Positions 1 through 8,304 of a stretch of DNA of 64,000 nt are shown here, piece after piece (within the stretch, counting starts at the first letter, position 1; each line of letters starts with the position of its first letter). Position numbers and translations under genes: made by a program. The notes below the pieces were generated by a model that was given only the letters and a program-made list of their open reading frames with translations, did no database searches and was not told where the DNA came from. The stretch is from UBA11865 sp041570195 (GTDB taxonomy: Bacteria > Chloroflexota > Anaerolineae > Promineifilales > Promineifilaceae), in contig JBFFWQ010000008.1 in assembly GCA_041570195.1 (NCBI GenBank), positions 1 through 64,000 of the forward strand, given 5' to 3'.

Positions 1-26
1 ATTAGAGCACATCGTGATTAGAGCAC
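1..26. repeat. Short direct repeat, 10 bp twice
   Basis: ATTAGAGCAC occurs at 1-10 and again at 17-26, separated by 6 bases (period 16). It lies upstream of the broken surface protein. It could be part of a longer array cut by the window edge, or a regulatory direct repeat; two copies are too few to decide. Confidence 0.4.
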
Positions 27-99
27 TTAGCCCAAAGAAGGGATATTCGATTCTGCCAGCTTTTCAGGCAGCTTGTTCATTCATCCAGAAGGTGCCAGG

Positions 100-642
100 A
101 TGTACAAAAGAATTGTCTTCGTTGTCACAATCGCCTTGCTACTCACGCTTTCGGCCGGGGCCGTAACAGCCCAGGATGAACAGCCAGCCGAGCAGCTGGG
201 TGGCTCGATCCGCGGAACGGTCTATTAGGATCTGAACGCCGACGGATTATGTGCAGACACTGGCGAACCTGTTCTGGAGGGCGTGCCGATCAAGTTCGTG
301 TCGAATGATGCCAAGACCACCGTTTATTTGCAATCCAGCGAGAACGGCACCTACGGCTTGGTAGCTGCGGGACATGGCACGTGGACGGTATCGGCCGAGC
401 CAAACAATGAATGGTTTGTCACCTCTTTGAACCCGACCGAGGCTTACTTGAGTGCTGAACAGCTGTTGGTCTTGGGCGTAGACTTCTGCGTTGCCAAGGT
501 AGGAACAGTACCACCTCAAGTCGTGCTGCCCGAGAGCGGAGCTACCATAGCGCCGGTGTTGTTGGCGACCATGACGGTCGGGACCGGTTTAGCCGCAACT
601 GGCGTCGGTTTAGAAATCAGGAGAAGACGCTCGGACGACTAA
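100..642 (+). pseudogene. Secreted SdrD-B-like surface protein with LPESG anchor, interrupted by an in-frame TAG
   Basis: An ATG at 100 opens a frame encoding a clear signal peptide (Lys-Arg, then a Val/Ile/Leu core, ending AGAVTAQ). A TAG at 226-228 stops it after 42 codons. The same frame then runs open to TAA at 640-642, so the full product would be about 180 aa. The sequence across the stop (GSIRGTVY-stop-DLNADG) resembles the start of an SdrD-B/Cna-B beta-sandwich repeat. The C-terminus shows LPESGA, about 25 hydrophobic residues, then four Arg, which is the layout of a sortase sorting signal. The likely lesion is one base change (for example CAG to TAG). A shorter product from an internal start at 283 would lack the signal peptide. 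Whether the stop is real, read through or a sequence error cannot be told here. Confidence 0.7.
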
Positions 643-658
643 AGGCTCAGTCGCATAT

Positions 659-748
659 AATCCAGATCTCTCGCACGGGTCAGGCTGTCGGTCACTGCGC
701 TCCGCGTCCTATGCCTATGCGCCTGACAGCACAGCTAATATCTGGATT
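659..748. repeat. Nested inverted repeat forming a possible 90-nt hairpin
   Basis: AATCCAGAT (659-667) is matched by ATCTGGATT (740-748). Inside it, GTCAGGC (679-685) is matched by GCCTGAC (721-727). The two arm pairs nest and could fold as one long imperfect hairpin. It sits in the gap between the broken surface protein and the DtxR-type gene and has no T tract, so it is not a typical terminator. It could be a small palindromic element or a transcript-end structure. Confidence 0.45.
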
Positions 749-840
749 CAAGCGGATAACGAGGCCAGAGGTCAGCGATGTGGCGTTGCCAATCTGAAGA
801 TGTTCTATCCTAAGAGTTGGCCTCACAACTCGTTGTGCTC

Positions 841-869
841 TTGACACAGTGTATCCATCGTGCTAACTT
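841..869 (+). promoter_or_regulatory. Candidate promoter for the DtxR-type regulator
   Basis: TTGACA at 841-846 is followed after 17 bases by TAACTT at 864-869, with TGC directly before it as a partial extended -10. The -35 is perfect and the -10 weak. It points at the TTG start at 912 and overlaps the operator-like palindrome at 868-885. Confidence 0.5.
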
Positions 870-885
870 TTAGACGTACCTAAAA
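868..885. promoter_or_regulatory. Operator-like palindrome, DtxR/MntR type
   Basis: TTTTAG-ACGTAC-CTAAAA is an 18-bp inverted repeat with 6-bp perfect arms. It lies at the expected transcription start and 26 bases before a DtxR/MntR-family gene. Operators of this family are AT-rich palindromes of about this size built on TTAG/CTAA arms, so autoregulation is the simple reading. Binding itself is inferred. Confidence 0.55.
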
Positions 886-911
886 CTGGTTGTTATCTAT
901 AGGAAACCAAA

Positions 912-1622
912 TTGTCGCCAGAAATAGAGACCCTTTCGCTTGGCTCGTCGCGCCAGCGCGACGGATTGAATCATCAGGCCATAGAGGACTACCTGAAAAC
1001 CATATACGGGCTTGAACAAGAAGAAAGCCCCGTGAGTACCTCGCGCATCGCCGCCGCGCGCGAGGTAAAACCTGGGTCGGCTACCAGCATGGTCCAGCGG
1101 CTTCACAAGTTGAATCTGGTGAACTATGAGAAACATTATGGTGTGACGTTGACTGACGCCGGCCGCGACATCGCCCTTGAGGTCATTCGACATCACCGCC
1201 TGGTAGAACTCTATCTCATCGAGGCCCTGGGTTTTGGTTGGGACGAGGTTCACGAACAGGCCGACCTGTTGGAACATGTCATAAGTGAAAAGCTTGAGGA
1301 ACGGATTGCAGCCGCACTCAATCATCCGGAATTCGACCCGCACGGCGATCCCATTCCCGGCAAAGACGGTAGGGTTGCCGACTTGCAGAACTTGCCACTT
1401 TCCAACCTCGGACCTGGCACGCGGGCGGTCGTGTCCCGCATTCCCGACGACGCTGACGGTGAAATGCTCCGTTATCTGGGTTCTTTGGGTTTGACGCCTG
1501 GTCAGGAACTGGTTGTGTGTGAAGTCGCACCGTTCGACGGCCCCCTGACACTGGACGTCGACGGCGCTCAGCAGATCGTCGGCCGGCGGGTTGCGGGCGC
1601 CGTATTAGTGCGCCGGATTTAA
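912..1622 (+). CDS. DtxR/MntR-family metal-dependent transcriptional regulator
   Basis: This 236-aa protein has the three-part DtxR/IdeR layout. An N-terminal winged helix (about 20-85) carries VSTSRIAAAREV and VKPGSATSMVQRLHKLNLV. A dimerisation and metal-binding domain (about 86-155) carries RHHRLVELYLIEALG and WDEVHEQADLLEHVIS. A C-terminal FeoA/SH3-like domain covers about 160-236. The His and Glu ligands of the DtxR helices are present. The position matching DtxR Cys102 is Asp (EQADLLEH), as an acidic residue is found in Mn-type MntR, so manganese sensing is possible. The start is TTG at 912, with AGGAAA just upstream. It would repress metal-uptake genes; its own promoter carries a matching palindrome. 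No metal transporter is adjacent. Confidence 0.88.
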   Translation: MSPEIETLSLGSSRQRDGLNHQAIEDYLKTIYGLEQEESPVSTSRIAAAREVKPGSATSMVQRLHKLNLVNYEKHYGVTLTDAGRDIALEVIRHHRLVELYLIEALGFGWDEVHEQADLLEHVISEKLEERIAAALNHPEFDPHGDPIPGKDGRVADLQNLPLSNLGPGTRAVVSRIPDDADGEMLRYLGSLGLTPGQELVVCEVAPFDGPLTLDVDGAQQIVGRRVAGAVLVRRI

Positions 1623-1724
1623 CCTTCGATACATCTTGCGCCCCTCCGTGTACTTGCCTTGATAATTCCGATGCCGAATGCTACGATGTTTGCCTCGCCC
1701 TGTGCGATTTGAAAGAGTCAGCCC

Positions 1725-2147
1725 ATGATAAGGATTCTGCACATTGAAGATAATCTCGCGAACCAGATTCTGGTCCAGCGGGTTCTCGAATCGGAAGGCT
1801 ATGGGATAGTTCATGCCGCCGATGGGCGCAGTGGAATTCAGTTCGCCCAGGAAAGCGAGTTTGACCTGATCTTGATCGACATGGGGCTGCCCGATCTTGA
1901 CGGCCAAACGGTGGTCACAATGCTGCAGCAGATGCCCAAGTTCGAGGCAACACCAATAGTGGCCATTACTGCCTGGCCTGCCGAGCAAGCGCTGATGACG
2001 GCCGAGCGCTATGGCCTGTCCGGTTGCATACTAAAGCCTATTGACGTGAAAGAGTTCCCCGGGCAGATTGCCGCCTTTCTCCCCGGCAACTCTGCCGACG
2101 GCGGCTTTGCCGACGGCGAACTTTCTGCCAACGACATTCGTTCCTAG
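1725..2147 (+). CDS. Receiver-only response regulator (CheY/DivK-like)
   Basis: This 140-aa protein is a single receiver domain with no output domain. It has the acidic pair E8-D9 (LHIEDN), phospho-acceptor D52 (LILIDMGLPDLDG), T82 (AITA) and K104 (LKPID), all at canonical spacing. The C-terminal 20 residues are a Gly/Ala-rich tail. Such stand-alone receivers pass phosphate between kinases or act on partners by protein contact. No histidine kinase is next to it, so its partner must be elsewhere. It lies 100 bases after the DtxR-type gene and 40 bases before a GNAT gene, on the same strand. Confidence 0.9.
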   Translation: MIRILHIEDNLANQILVQRVLESEGYGIVHAADGRSGIQFAQESEFDLILIDMGLPDLDGQTVVTMLQQMPKFEATPIVAITAWPAEQALMTAERYGLSGCILKPIDVKEFPGQIAAFLPGNSADGGFADGELSANDIRS

Positions 2148-2186
2148 AATCGGCGTTGCCTGCCAACCTGTAACCAGAGCCGACGA

Positions 2187-3044
2187 GTGCAACTCCACCG
2201 CGCAAGCAACTTCTCCCTACAGCAGCTGACCGACGCCTACAATCAAACACGCGTCGACTACATCGTGCCGATGCCGATGAATGTCGCCCGGTTGCAGGAA
2301 TACATCGATACCTATGACATTGACCTGGAGGCTTCATGGGTAGCAATGGACGGCAAGATCATCTTCGGGCTAGGCATGCTGGGCGTCCGCCCCGGACGCT
2401 CCTGGATCACTCGTGTAGGCGTGTTACCTATCGGCCGGCGTCAGGGTACCGGCCGAGCCATCGTAGACAAGTTGATGGAGTCGGCCAGCCGGCGACAGTG
2501 CCAGGAACTCTGGATCGAAGTTATTGCCGGCAATGTACCTGCCCAGCAGTTGTTCTTGACTGGCGGCTTCCATCCTGGGCGCCAACTGCTTGTAGCTCGC
2601 CGACCGCCTTCTCATACCTCGCCCCTTTCCGAGGAGAGCTTGGTCCACGGCCCGCGTTTGGAGATCACCGAACTGGAACACTCACACCTTCTGACCCTCC
2701 TGAATGAACGCCGCGAACGCCCTAACTGGCTCAACGAAACAGAATCGTTTCACTCTAATCAGGATATTCGTGGTTTATCTGTGGGCGATCGCGAGGGCGG
2801 CCGCGGCTGGGTTGCATACCGGGCCGACGCCTACCAGCTGAGCCACATGGTCGTCGAGGTACTCGAAGGGAATCCGGCGCAGGTCACCGCCTCCGTGCTT
2901 CAAGCCCTCCACCGCCGCCATCCGACGCAGGACGCGGTGATGGAAAATCTGCCGGCCGATAGCCCTTACTGGTCCGGCTTCCAGACCCTAGGCTATTTCG
3001 AAGTCTTCCGCCGTCTGGAGATGGTCAAGCGAATCGCCCCGTAA
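2187..3044 (+). CDS. GNAT-family N-acetyltransferase with a divergent second half
   Basis: The 285-aa product has a GNAT fold in its first half. Residues about 70-100 contain WITRVGVLPIGRRQGTGRAI, the acetyl-CoA-binding R/Q-x-x-G-x-G loop followed by its helix, then the typical strand (LWIEVIAGNVPAQQLFL) and the FxxGF-like end. Residues about 150-285 look like a second, degenerate GNAT-like module without the pyrophosphate loop, a layout common in tandem GNAT proteins. The start is GTG at 2187; no strong ribosome site is visible. The substrate cannot be read from the sequence. Confidence 0.75.
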   Translation: MQLHRASNFSLQQLTDAYNQTRVDYIVPMPMNVARLQEYIDTYDIDLEASWVAMDGKIIFGLGMLGVRPGRSWITRVGVLPIGRRQGTGRAIVDKLMESASRRQCQELWIEVIAGNVPAQQLFLTGGFHPGRQLLVARRPPSHTSPLSEESLVHGPRLEITELEHSHLLTLLNERRERPNWLNETESFHSNQDIRGLSVGDREGGRGWVAYRADAYQLSHMVVEVLEGNPAQVTASVLQALHRRHPTQDAVMENLPADSPYWSGFQTLGYFEVFRRLEMVKRIAP

Positions 3045-3178
3045 CTCCGCCTCCGCCCAATGGCTGCTCAATTCTCCGCACGGATCCCCCAAATCAGTTT
3101 TCTGCGCAGCGTAAGACACGGGCCTCAAACCGCGCTTGCACCTTGTCAATCTGCAGATCAGCCCTAAACTATGGGACC

Positions 3179-5908
3179 ATGAAGGCACTCGAAGCCAGTG
3201 CAGTTGCCAGCGCCGCCAGGCGACTGGAAGGCATAGTTAATCACACGCCCGTCCTGACCTCACGGACCTTGGACGAAATGACTGGCCTTGCCATCTTCTT
3301 CAAATGCGAAAACTTCCAACGTGTAGGCGCATTCAAATTCCGTGGCGCCTACAACGCAATTTCATCGCTCGATTCCGCTCGCCTCCAGGCCGGCGTTATC
3401 ACCCACTCAAGCGGCAATCACGCTCAAGGTATTGCCTTAGCAGCTAGTCTGCTCGGCGCCCGCGCCACCATTGTTATGCCCAGGGATGCGCCGGCCGTTA
3501 AACGCCAGGCTACGGCCGGTTATGGCGCTGAGATCGTGCCCTGCGAGGCCATCGAGCGCGAGGCAGTCACTGCCCAATTGGTCGAGCATCATGGCTACAC
3601 TCTAGTTCACCCTTATGATGACGACCATATTATCGCTGGCCAGGGCACGGCCGCCTGGGAGCTGTTTGAAGAGGTTGGTCAACTCGATCTGCTCTTCGTT
3701 CCGGTAGGCGGCGGAGGCTTGATCAGCGGTAGTGCACTAGCTGCGTCCAGCCTATCGCCTCAATGCCAGGTTATTGGCGTTGAGCCCGAAATTGCTGACG
3801 ATGCCCGCCGCTCATGGCTATCCGGTGATATCGTCGAGCTAGGTCAAGCGCCGCTCACAATTGCCGACGGACTTAGAACCCGCTTCATCGGCCGGCGCAA
3901 TCTGGCTATCATGCGCCGCTATGTGGCCGATATTGTTACCGCCACAGAATCCGAGATCATCTTCGCCCTGCAATTCATCTGGCAGCGCATGAAGATACTC
4001 GTGGAGCCGAGCGCGGCCGTGGCCCTGGCCCCGATCCTTGCCGGTCGCTACGTTGGATCGGGCCGGCGAGTGGGCGTCCTCCTGAGCGGCGGCAACGTCG
4101 ATTTACCATCACTCGCTTTGCGCCTCAACGACGCCGAAGGCAGCCATCCTGGGTCAGAGGCTGCAGACACGGCCGTCGACAAACGACCAAGGATATTGGT
4201 CACAGAAGCGGCAACCCCGGGTTTCCTAGCCGCTCTGAGCAATGAAGCCCAGGTTGACTTGAAGACTGATCTTGATGAAGAAGAACTGCAGGACATCATT
4301 GGCCCATATCACGGTCTGGTGGTCGCTGAAAACACGCCCGTTTCAAGCCAGGTTATTGAATATGGTTACAGCCTGCGCTTCATCAGCAGCCTGGGCCGGC
4401 GCCTGGACAACATAGATGTTAGTGCTGCCCGCGCCCTAGGCATTGACGTCCATTATGACCCCGGCATTAAGGCGGTAAACGAGGCCGAGGCAACGCTTAG
4501 CCTCATGCTCGATCTTCTGAATTGGCAGAGCCCGGAACGGATCAGCTCCGAAGAACAGCGGCTGGCCGGAAAAACGCTCGGACTTGTAGGCTTTGGCCGG
4601 ACCGGCCTTCAGGTAGCTCAACGTGCCGCGTCCTTTGACATGCAGGTGTTGGTCAATCAGCCGAGGCTGACGCCGGAGCTGGCTCTATCGACCGGCATGG
4701 TGGTGACAGAGTTGGATGCATTGTTGTCTAAGGCGGATATCGTCTCATTACACCTGCCGTCAAATGCTGAAACCAACAGCCTGATCGGACACCGCCAGCT
4801 CGAACGGATGAAAGCTGATGCCTACTTAATCAATCCTTCACATTTTGAGTTGCTAGATGTTGGCGCGTTGCTAGAGCTCATGGGGCGCGGTCATCTCGGT
4901 GGAGCCGCCATTGTTGCCCCGTCGGAAGCTTTGAGCGCGAAAACAGCCGAGCTATTGGACAGGCTCAAGGCTCAACGCCGGATACTTCTCCTTCCCCATT
5001 CGGTTCATGCGCGAAGTGACCGGCCGGTAGAGGAGTCGACAGAATTGGTCGAAAAGACGCTCGCCAGCCTACGCTCGCGCCAGCCCAGCGAAACGCTGTC
5101 CCTTGACGTATTGCCGGTGGAAAACGTGCTACCTCACGAGCTGATAGACGAGAAACGTGTGGCTCGACTCATGTCCCTGCTAGAGCGCGATGGCCGATTG
5201 GTCAATCCGCCTGTTGTCTTGCCATGGCAAGGCCGCTACATTGTTTTGGATGGTGCCACCAGATACACTGCGCTGTCTCGTCTCGGCTACCGTTACATTG
5301 TGGCCCAAGTGGTCTCGGCGACAAGTCCCGAATTCGAGCTTCATACATGGTTTCACGTTGTCTCGGGCCAGGGACATTTTAGCGCACTGAAAAATGAACT
5401 CGGACAACTTCCTGGTCTTCGGCTGACCGATTTGACCTCGGCTGAGCTTCCAGTGGTTTTTGTGAATCGACCGGCGGCTATATGTTATTTCCTCGACCGC
5501 GAGGGACGCTTAACGTTGGCCGAAGCGATCGACCCCGGTGATAAGTTGGCCGTGATGAAGGAAATGGTTTCCTATTACACCACTTCTGGCAAGGTCGAGC
5601 GAACATTGCTGGCCGACCACGCCCGGTTAATCGCCCAATTCCCGGACATGATCGCCGCCGCTGTCTATCCGCAGTTGAAGCCTGAAGAGGTATTTGCCGC
5701 CGCCGGCCGGGGCGATCGATTGCCGGCCGGTTTAACCCGCTTCGTCATCTCCGGCCGCATCTTGCGCCTGAAAGCTAGTCTTGAGCGACTCAAGCGAGAC
5801 GAGCCGCTGGCGGCTAAGCGCGCCTGGCTCAACCGTCTCCTGGCCGATCGACTGGCGACCAGCCGCTTACGCTATTATCAAGAGCCGGTGGTGCTTCTGG
5901 ACGAATAA
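3179..5908 (+). CDS. Triple fusion: threonine/serine dehydratase-like + 2-hydroxyacid dehydrogenase-like + ParB/SerK-like domain
   Basis: The 909-aa product joins three units. Residues 1-320 are a fold-type II PLP enzyme of the threonine dehydratase/serine racemase group: Schiff-base K53 in AFKFRGAYNA, SSGNHAQG at 77-84, phosphate-binding VGGGGLISG at 176-184; there is no ACT domain. Residues 335-635 resemble a D-2-hydroxyacid (3-phosphoglycerate-type) dehydrogenase: LDNIDVSAARALGI at 409-422, Rossmann GFGRTG at 471-476, and H607 in LLPHS. The usual catalytic Arg after the ILIN strand is replaced (INPSHFE, 551-557), so this part may not be active. Residues 645-909 start with a ParB/Srx-fold segment (NPPVVLPWQG, YIVLDGATRYTAL) like free serine kinases SerK/SbnI. 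The ATG at 3179 is preferred to the upstream TTG at 3143. All three parts relate to serine or phosphoserine, which suggests one pathway; that is inference. Confidence 0.75.
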   Translation: MKALEASAVASAARRLEGIVNHTPVLTSRTLDEMTGLAIFFKCENFQRVGAFKFRGAYNAISSLDSARLQAGVITHSSGNHAQGIALAASLLGARATIVMPRDAPAVKRQATAGYGAEIVPCEAIEREAVTAQLVEHHGYTLVHPYDDDHIIAGQGTAAWELFEEVGQLDLLFVPVGGGGLISGSALAASSLSPQCQVIGVEPEIADDARRSWLSGDIVELGQAPLTIADGLRTRFIGRRNLAIMRRYVADIVTATESEIIFALQFIWQRMKILVEPSAAVALAPILAGRYVGSGRRVGVLLSGGNVDLPSLALRLNDAEGSHPGSEAADTAVDKRPRILVTEAATPGFLAALSNEAQVDLKTDLDEEELQDIIGPYHGLVVAENTPVSSQVIEYGYSLRFISSLGRRLDNIDVSAARALGIDVHYDPGIKAVNEAEATLSLMLDLLNWQSPERISSEEQRLAGKTLGLVGFGRTGLQVAQRAASFDMQVLVNQPRLTPELALSTGMVVTELDALLSKADIVSLHLPSNAETNSLIGHRQLERMKADAYLINPSHFELLDVGALLELMGRGHLGGAAIVAPSEALSAKTAELLDRLKAQRRILLLPHSVHARSDRPVEESTELVEKTLASLRSRQPSETLSLDVLPVENVLPHELIDEKRVARLMSLLERDGRLVNPPVVLPWQGRYIVLDGATRYTALSRLGYRYIVAQVVSATSPEFELHTWFHVVSGQGHFSALKNELGQLPGLRLTDLTSAELPVVFVNRPAAICYFLDREGRLTLAEAIDPGDKLAVMKEMVSYYTTSGKVERTLLADHARLIAQFPDMIAAAVYPQLKPEEVFAAAGRGDRLPAGLTRFVISGRILRLKASLERLKRDEPLAAKRAWLNRLLADRLATSRLRYYQEPVVLLDE

Positions 5909-5975
5909 TCGGACCAAAAGCAACTCATCCGGCGACAATTCGTCGCTCCTGTAAAGAGATTAACACACTTTCTGC

Positions 5976-6004
5976 TTGACTTAACCAAGCCCATATGCTA
6001 AATT
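5976..6004 (+). promoter_or_regulatory. Strong candidate promoter of a short unit
   Basis: TTGACT at 5976-5981 and TAAATT at 5999-6004 are spaced by 17 bases, with TGC before the -10. It lies after the fusion gene and drives the short region that ends at the terminator at 6160-6195. Confidence 0.6.
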
Positions 6005-6050
6005 GATCGCGGCGTAGCGTGCTACGTACATTGATTGAAGGAGACGCACT

Positions 6051-6137
6051 GTGAGCAAAAACATGATCTATGCTTTTTCAGTTGCTCGTGCTGGCGATGG
6101 TAGTTCCCCTTGCCAGGGTGCGCGTGCGTCTGCCTGA
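6051..6137 (+). CDS. Possible 28-aa small peptide or leader ORF in a short promoter-terminator unit
   Basis: A GTG at 6051 has a strong AAGGAG site 7 bases upstream (6038-6043) and encodes a 28-aa peptide starting MSKNMIYAFS. A second ORF, ATG 6070 to TAA 6147 in the +1 frame, encodes 25 aa rich in Leu/Val/Arg (LLVLAMVV, then ARVRVRL), which looks like a signal/membrane stretch or an amino-acid-starved leader. The second has no ribosome site of its own. With a promoter at 5976-6004 and a terminator at 6160-6195, the unit is about 190 nt. It could be a small RNA, a small peptide gene or an attenuator. No biosynthetic gene of branched-chain type follows, which weakens the attenuator idea. I do not recognise a family. 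Confidence 0.35.
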   Translation: MSKNMIYAFSVARAGDGSSPCQGARASA

Positions 6138-6159
6138 CTTGACATAAAGAGAGTCTAAA

Positions 6160-6195
6160 GGCCGCAGCGCATCGAGTCGCCTGCGGCCTTTTTTT
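6160..6195 (+). terminator. Rho-independent terminator
   Basis: GGCCGCAG (6160-6167) pairs perfectly with CTGCGGCC (6181-6188) across a 13-base loop, followed by seven T. It ends the short unit that starts near 6010. The next 195 bases (6196-6391) before the HAD gene show no further feature. Confidence 0.9.
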
Positions 6196-6391
6196 GTCCC
6201 CCAAAGCCTCACCAAGAAATCGAACAGGCCGGACAGAAGGAGCCCAGGGCGACCTGCAAGAATGGCTGCTACCCGGCCGATCGGCGAGAATCGCAGACAT
6301 CCACCGGCCGGTTTACCCATCCGAGGGCGTCTGCGACCCGTTGATCGGCCCGCCAGTTGGCGATGGTCCTTGAAGCAGAGAGGTTTGATTG

Positions 6392-7000
6392 GTGATAAAA
6401 GCAGTGGTATTCGACGTGGGCGGCGTGCTAATACGCACGCCCGATCGTTCAAGCCGGTTGGCGTGGGAACAACGCCTGGGCCTTGACGAGTGGGAATCAG
6501 AAGAAATCGTTTTCGGCGGAGAGATGGGTACGAAGGCCCAAGTAGGTGAAGTGAGTGACGAGGCGCTGTGGCGCTGGGTCGGCCGCCGACTAGAGTTAAA
6601 CAGTGCGCAACTCGACGACTTTCGGCGGGATTTCTGGCGCGGCGATGTGCTCGACTTAGATCTGGTTGACTACATTCGTCGACTGAGGCCCCGTTACCGG
6701 ACGGCCATCATTAGCAACGCGACCGACGCTCTACGCGGAAGGCTGACAAACGAGTACCCGATCGACGACGCTTTCGACTTGATCGTCGTCTCAGCCGAGG
6801 AGCACACTATGAAACCAGAACGCGAGATCTACCTACGGGCGCTGGCAAGGCTCGGCCGGCCGGCCGGCGAAGTGATCTTCGTCGACGACAGCCCGGCCAA
6901 TGTCACAGCAGCCCAAGAGCTGGGCATGGAGAGTTTACTCTTCCATCCGACCATAGATCTGGTGCGCGAACTGGCCCAGTTTGGCGTCCACGCAAGGTAA
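6392..7000 (+). CDS. HAD-superfamily hydrolase (YihX/epoxide-hydrolase-N-like subgroup)
   Basis: The 202-aa product is a HAD phosphatase. Motif I is VVFDVGGVLI near the N-terminus; the second Asp is replaced by Gly, as in the YihX-like subgroup. Motif II is AIISNATDAL, motif III Lys is in MKPEREIY, and motif IV is FVDDSPANVTAAQELGM. A helical cap sits between motifs I and II. It should dephosphorylate a small phosphorylated metabolite in the cytoplasm; the substrate is unknown. GTG at 6392 is chosen over TTG at 6389 since AGAGAGG ends 8 bases upstream. Confidence 0.85.
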   Translation: MIKAVVFDVGGVLIRTPDRSSRLAWEQRLGLDEWESEEIVFGGEMGTKAQVGEVSDEALWRWVGRRLELNSAQLDDFRRDFWRGDVLDLDLVDYIRRLRPRYRTAIISNATDALRGRLTNEYPIDDAFDLIVVSAEEHTMKPEREIYLRALARLGRPAGEVIFVDDSPANVTAAQELGMESLLFHPTIDLVRELAQFGVHAR

Positions 7001-7083
7001 CGTCGATCACAGTGCAAGCCTCAACAAAGACATTCGCTTCGCCAAACTGGCGAAAACAAAACTAGCGCGGGAGAAATACAGCG

Positions 7084-8241
7084 ATGAGTGAACAACTACT
7101 AACCACAACCAACTTAATAGCTGAACCTGAATCAAACCAGTCTCACTCTGACCTTGAATTGAAGGGGAACAGAAAACGGGAGGACAAGAACACGATCCTA
7201 ACAAAGACATTTGCGCCACAAACCAGTGTCGAAAATTGGCCCCTTCGACGGCCAGTGACCATGGACGATCTCGAACCGGCCGTGGAGCTCTTTGACATTT
7301 GCTCCAGGCAGATGATCGGCAAAACCGAAGCCACGTTATCAGATGTGCGTACCGAGTGGCTACTACCCGACTTTGATCTTGAAGCATCAACGCGGGTAGT
7401 TTTCACGCCAGGGGGCCGACTGGTGGGCTATATTGAAGTCTGGGATATCGAAGAGACGCCTGTCGACATCTGGGTCTGGGGCCGAGTGCATCCTGACTAC
7501 GAAGGTCTGGGCATCGGCTCGGAGTTGATGGAATGGGCTCAACAACGCGCCTGCCAGGCCTTGGACCGCGTCCCTGGTGACATTCGAGTCGTCATGCGAT
7601 CCGGTATCTACAGCACCTACACGCCAGGCCACCAACTGCTAAAGGATCGTGGCATGACGCCCGTCCGCCACTTCCATACCATGGCTATCGAGCTGGAGGA
7701 CCATCCGCCAGAGCCCAAGTGGCCGGCCGGTATCACTATCCGGCCGATGAGAGGCCTGGATGAGGCGCGCGACGTCGTCTGGGCCGTGGACGATGCCTTT
7801 CGCGACCACTGGGGTTACGTCGAGCAGCCTTTTGAGAAAGAACTTGAACGTTGGCTGCACTTCATGAAACATGAAGAACACTTCGATCCTGACCTGTGGT
7901 ACCTGGCTATGGACGGTGACGAAATCGCCGGGGTCGCTCTTTGCATGCCGCAGAGTCGTGAAGATAAAGACATGGGCTGGGTGAGGGTCCTGGGCGTCCG
8001 TCGACCGTGGCGGCGTCAAGGGCTTGGGCTGGCCCTGCTGCACTACAGCTTCGGACAATTCTACAAGCAGGGCAAGACTCGCGTTGGCCTCGGCGTCGAC
8101 GCCTCCAGCCTGACTGGCGCCACGCGGCTATACGAAAGAGCTGGCATGCGTCCTATCCGCCGATTCGATACCTATGAACTGGAATTGCGGCCAGGTCTCG
8201 ACATCACTTTGCAAGAACTGAATGAGCAATGCACGCGCTGA
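7084..8241 (+). CDS. Tandem GNAT acetyltransferase (mycothiol-synthase-like layout)
   Basis: The 385-aa protein holds two GNAT domains. The first (about 55-205) has VHPDYEGLGIGSELMEWA and the second (about 220-372) has VRRPWRRQGLGLALLHYSF, both acetyl-CoA loops. The second also has the ATRLYERAGM motif that ends active GNAT folds. The first 50 residues are polar and unstructured. The layout matches MshD-like and related two-domain acetyltransferases, but nothing nearby belongs to mycothiol synthesis, so that name should not be used. GGGAG lies about 10 bases before the ATG. Confidence 0.8.
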   Translation: MSEQLLTTTNLIAEPESNQSHSDLELKGNRKREDKNTILTKTFAPQTSVENWPLRRPVTMDDLEPAVELFDICSRQMIGKTEATLSDVRTEWLLPDFDLEASTRVVFTPGGRLVGYIEVWDIEETPVDIWVWGRVHPDYEGLGIGSELMEWAQQRACQALDRVPGDIRVVMRSGIYSTYTPGHQLLKDRGMTPVRHFHTMAIELEDHPPEPKWPAGITIRPMRGLDEARDVVWAVDDAFRDHWGYVEQPFEKELERWLHFMKHEEHFDPDLWYLAMDGDEIAGVALCMPQSREDKDMGWVRVLGVRRPWRRQGLGLALLHYSFGQFYKQGKTRVGLGVDASSLTGATRLYERAGMRPIRRFDTYELELRPGLDITLQELNEQCTR

Positions 8242-8304
8242 GCTTCCTGAAACCAAACGTAAGGCGGCATTTCAGGCCACTGCAGCCGTGCCGGAGAAAT
8301 GACA

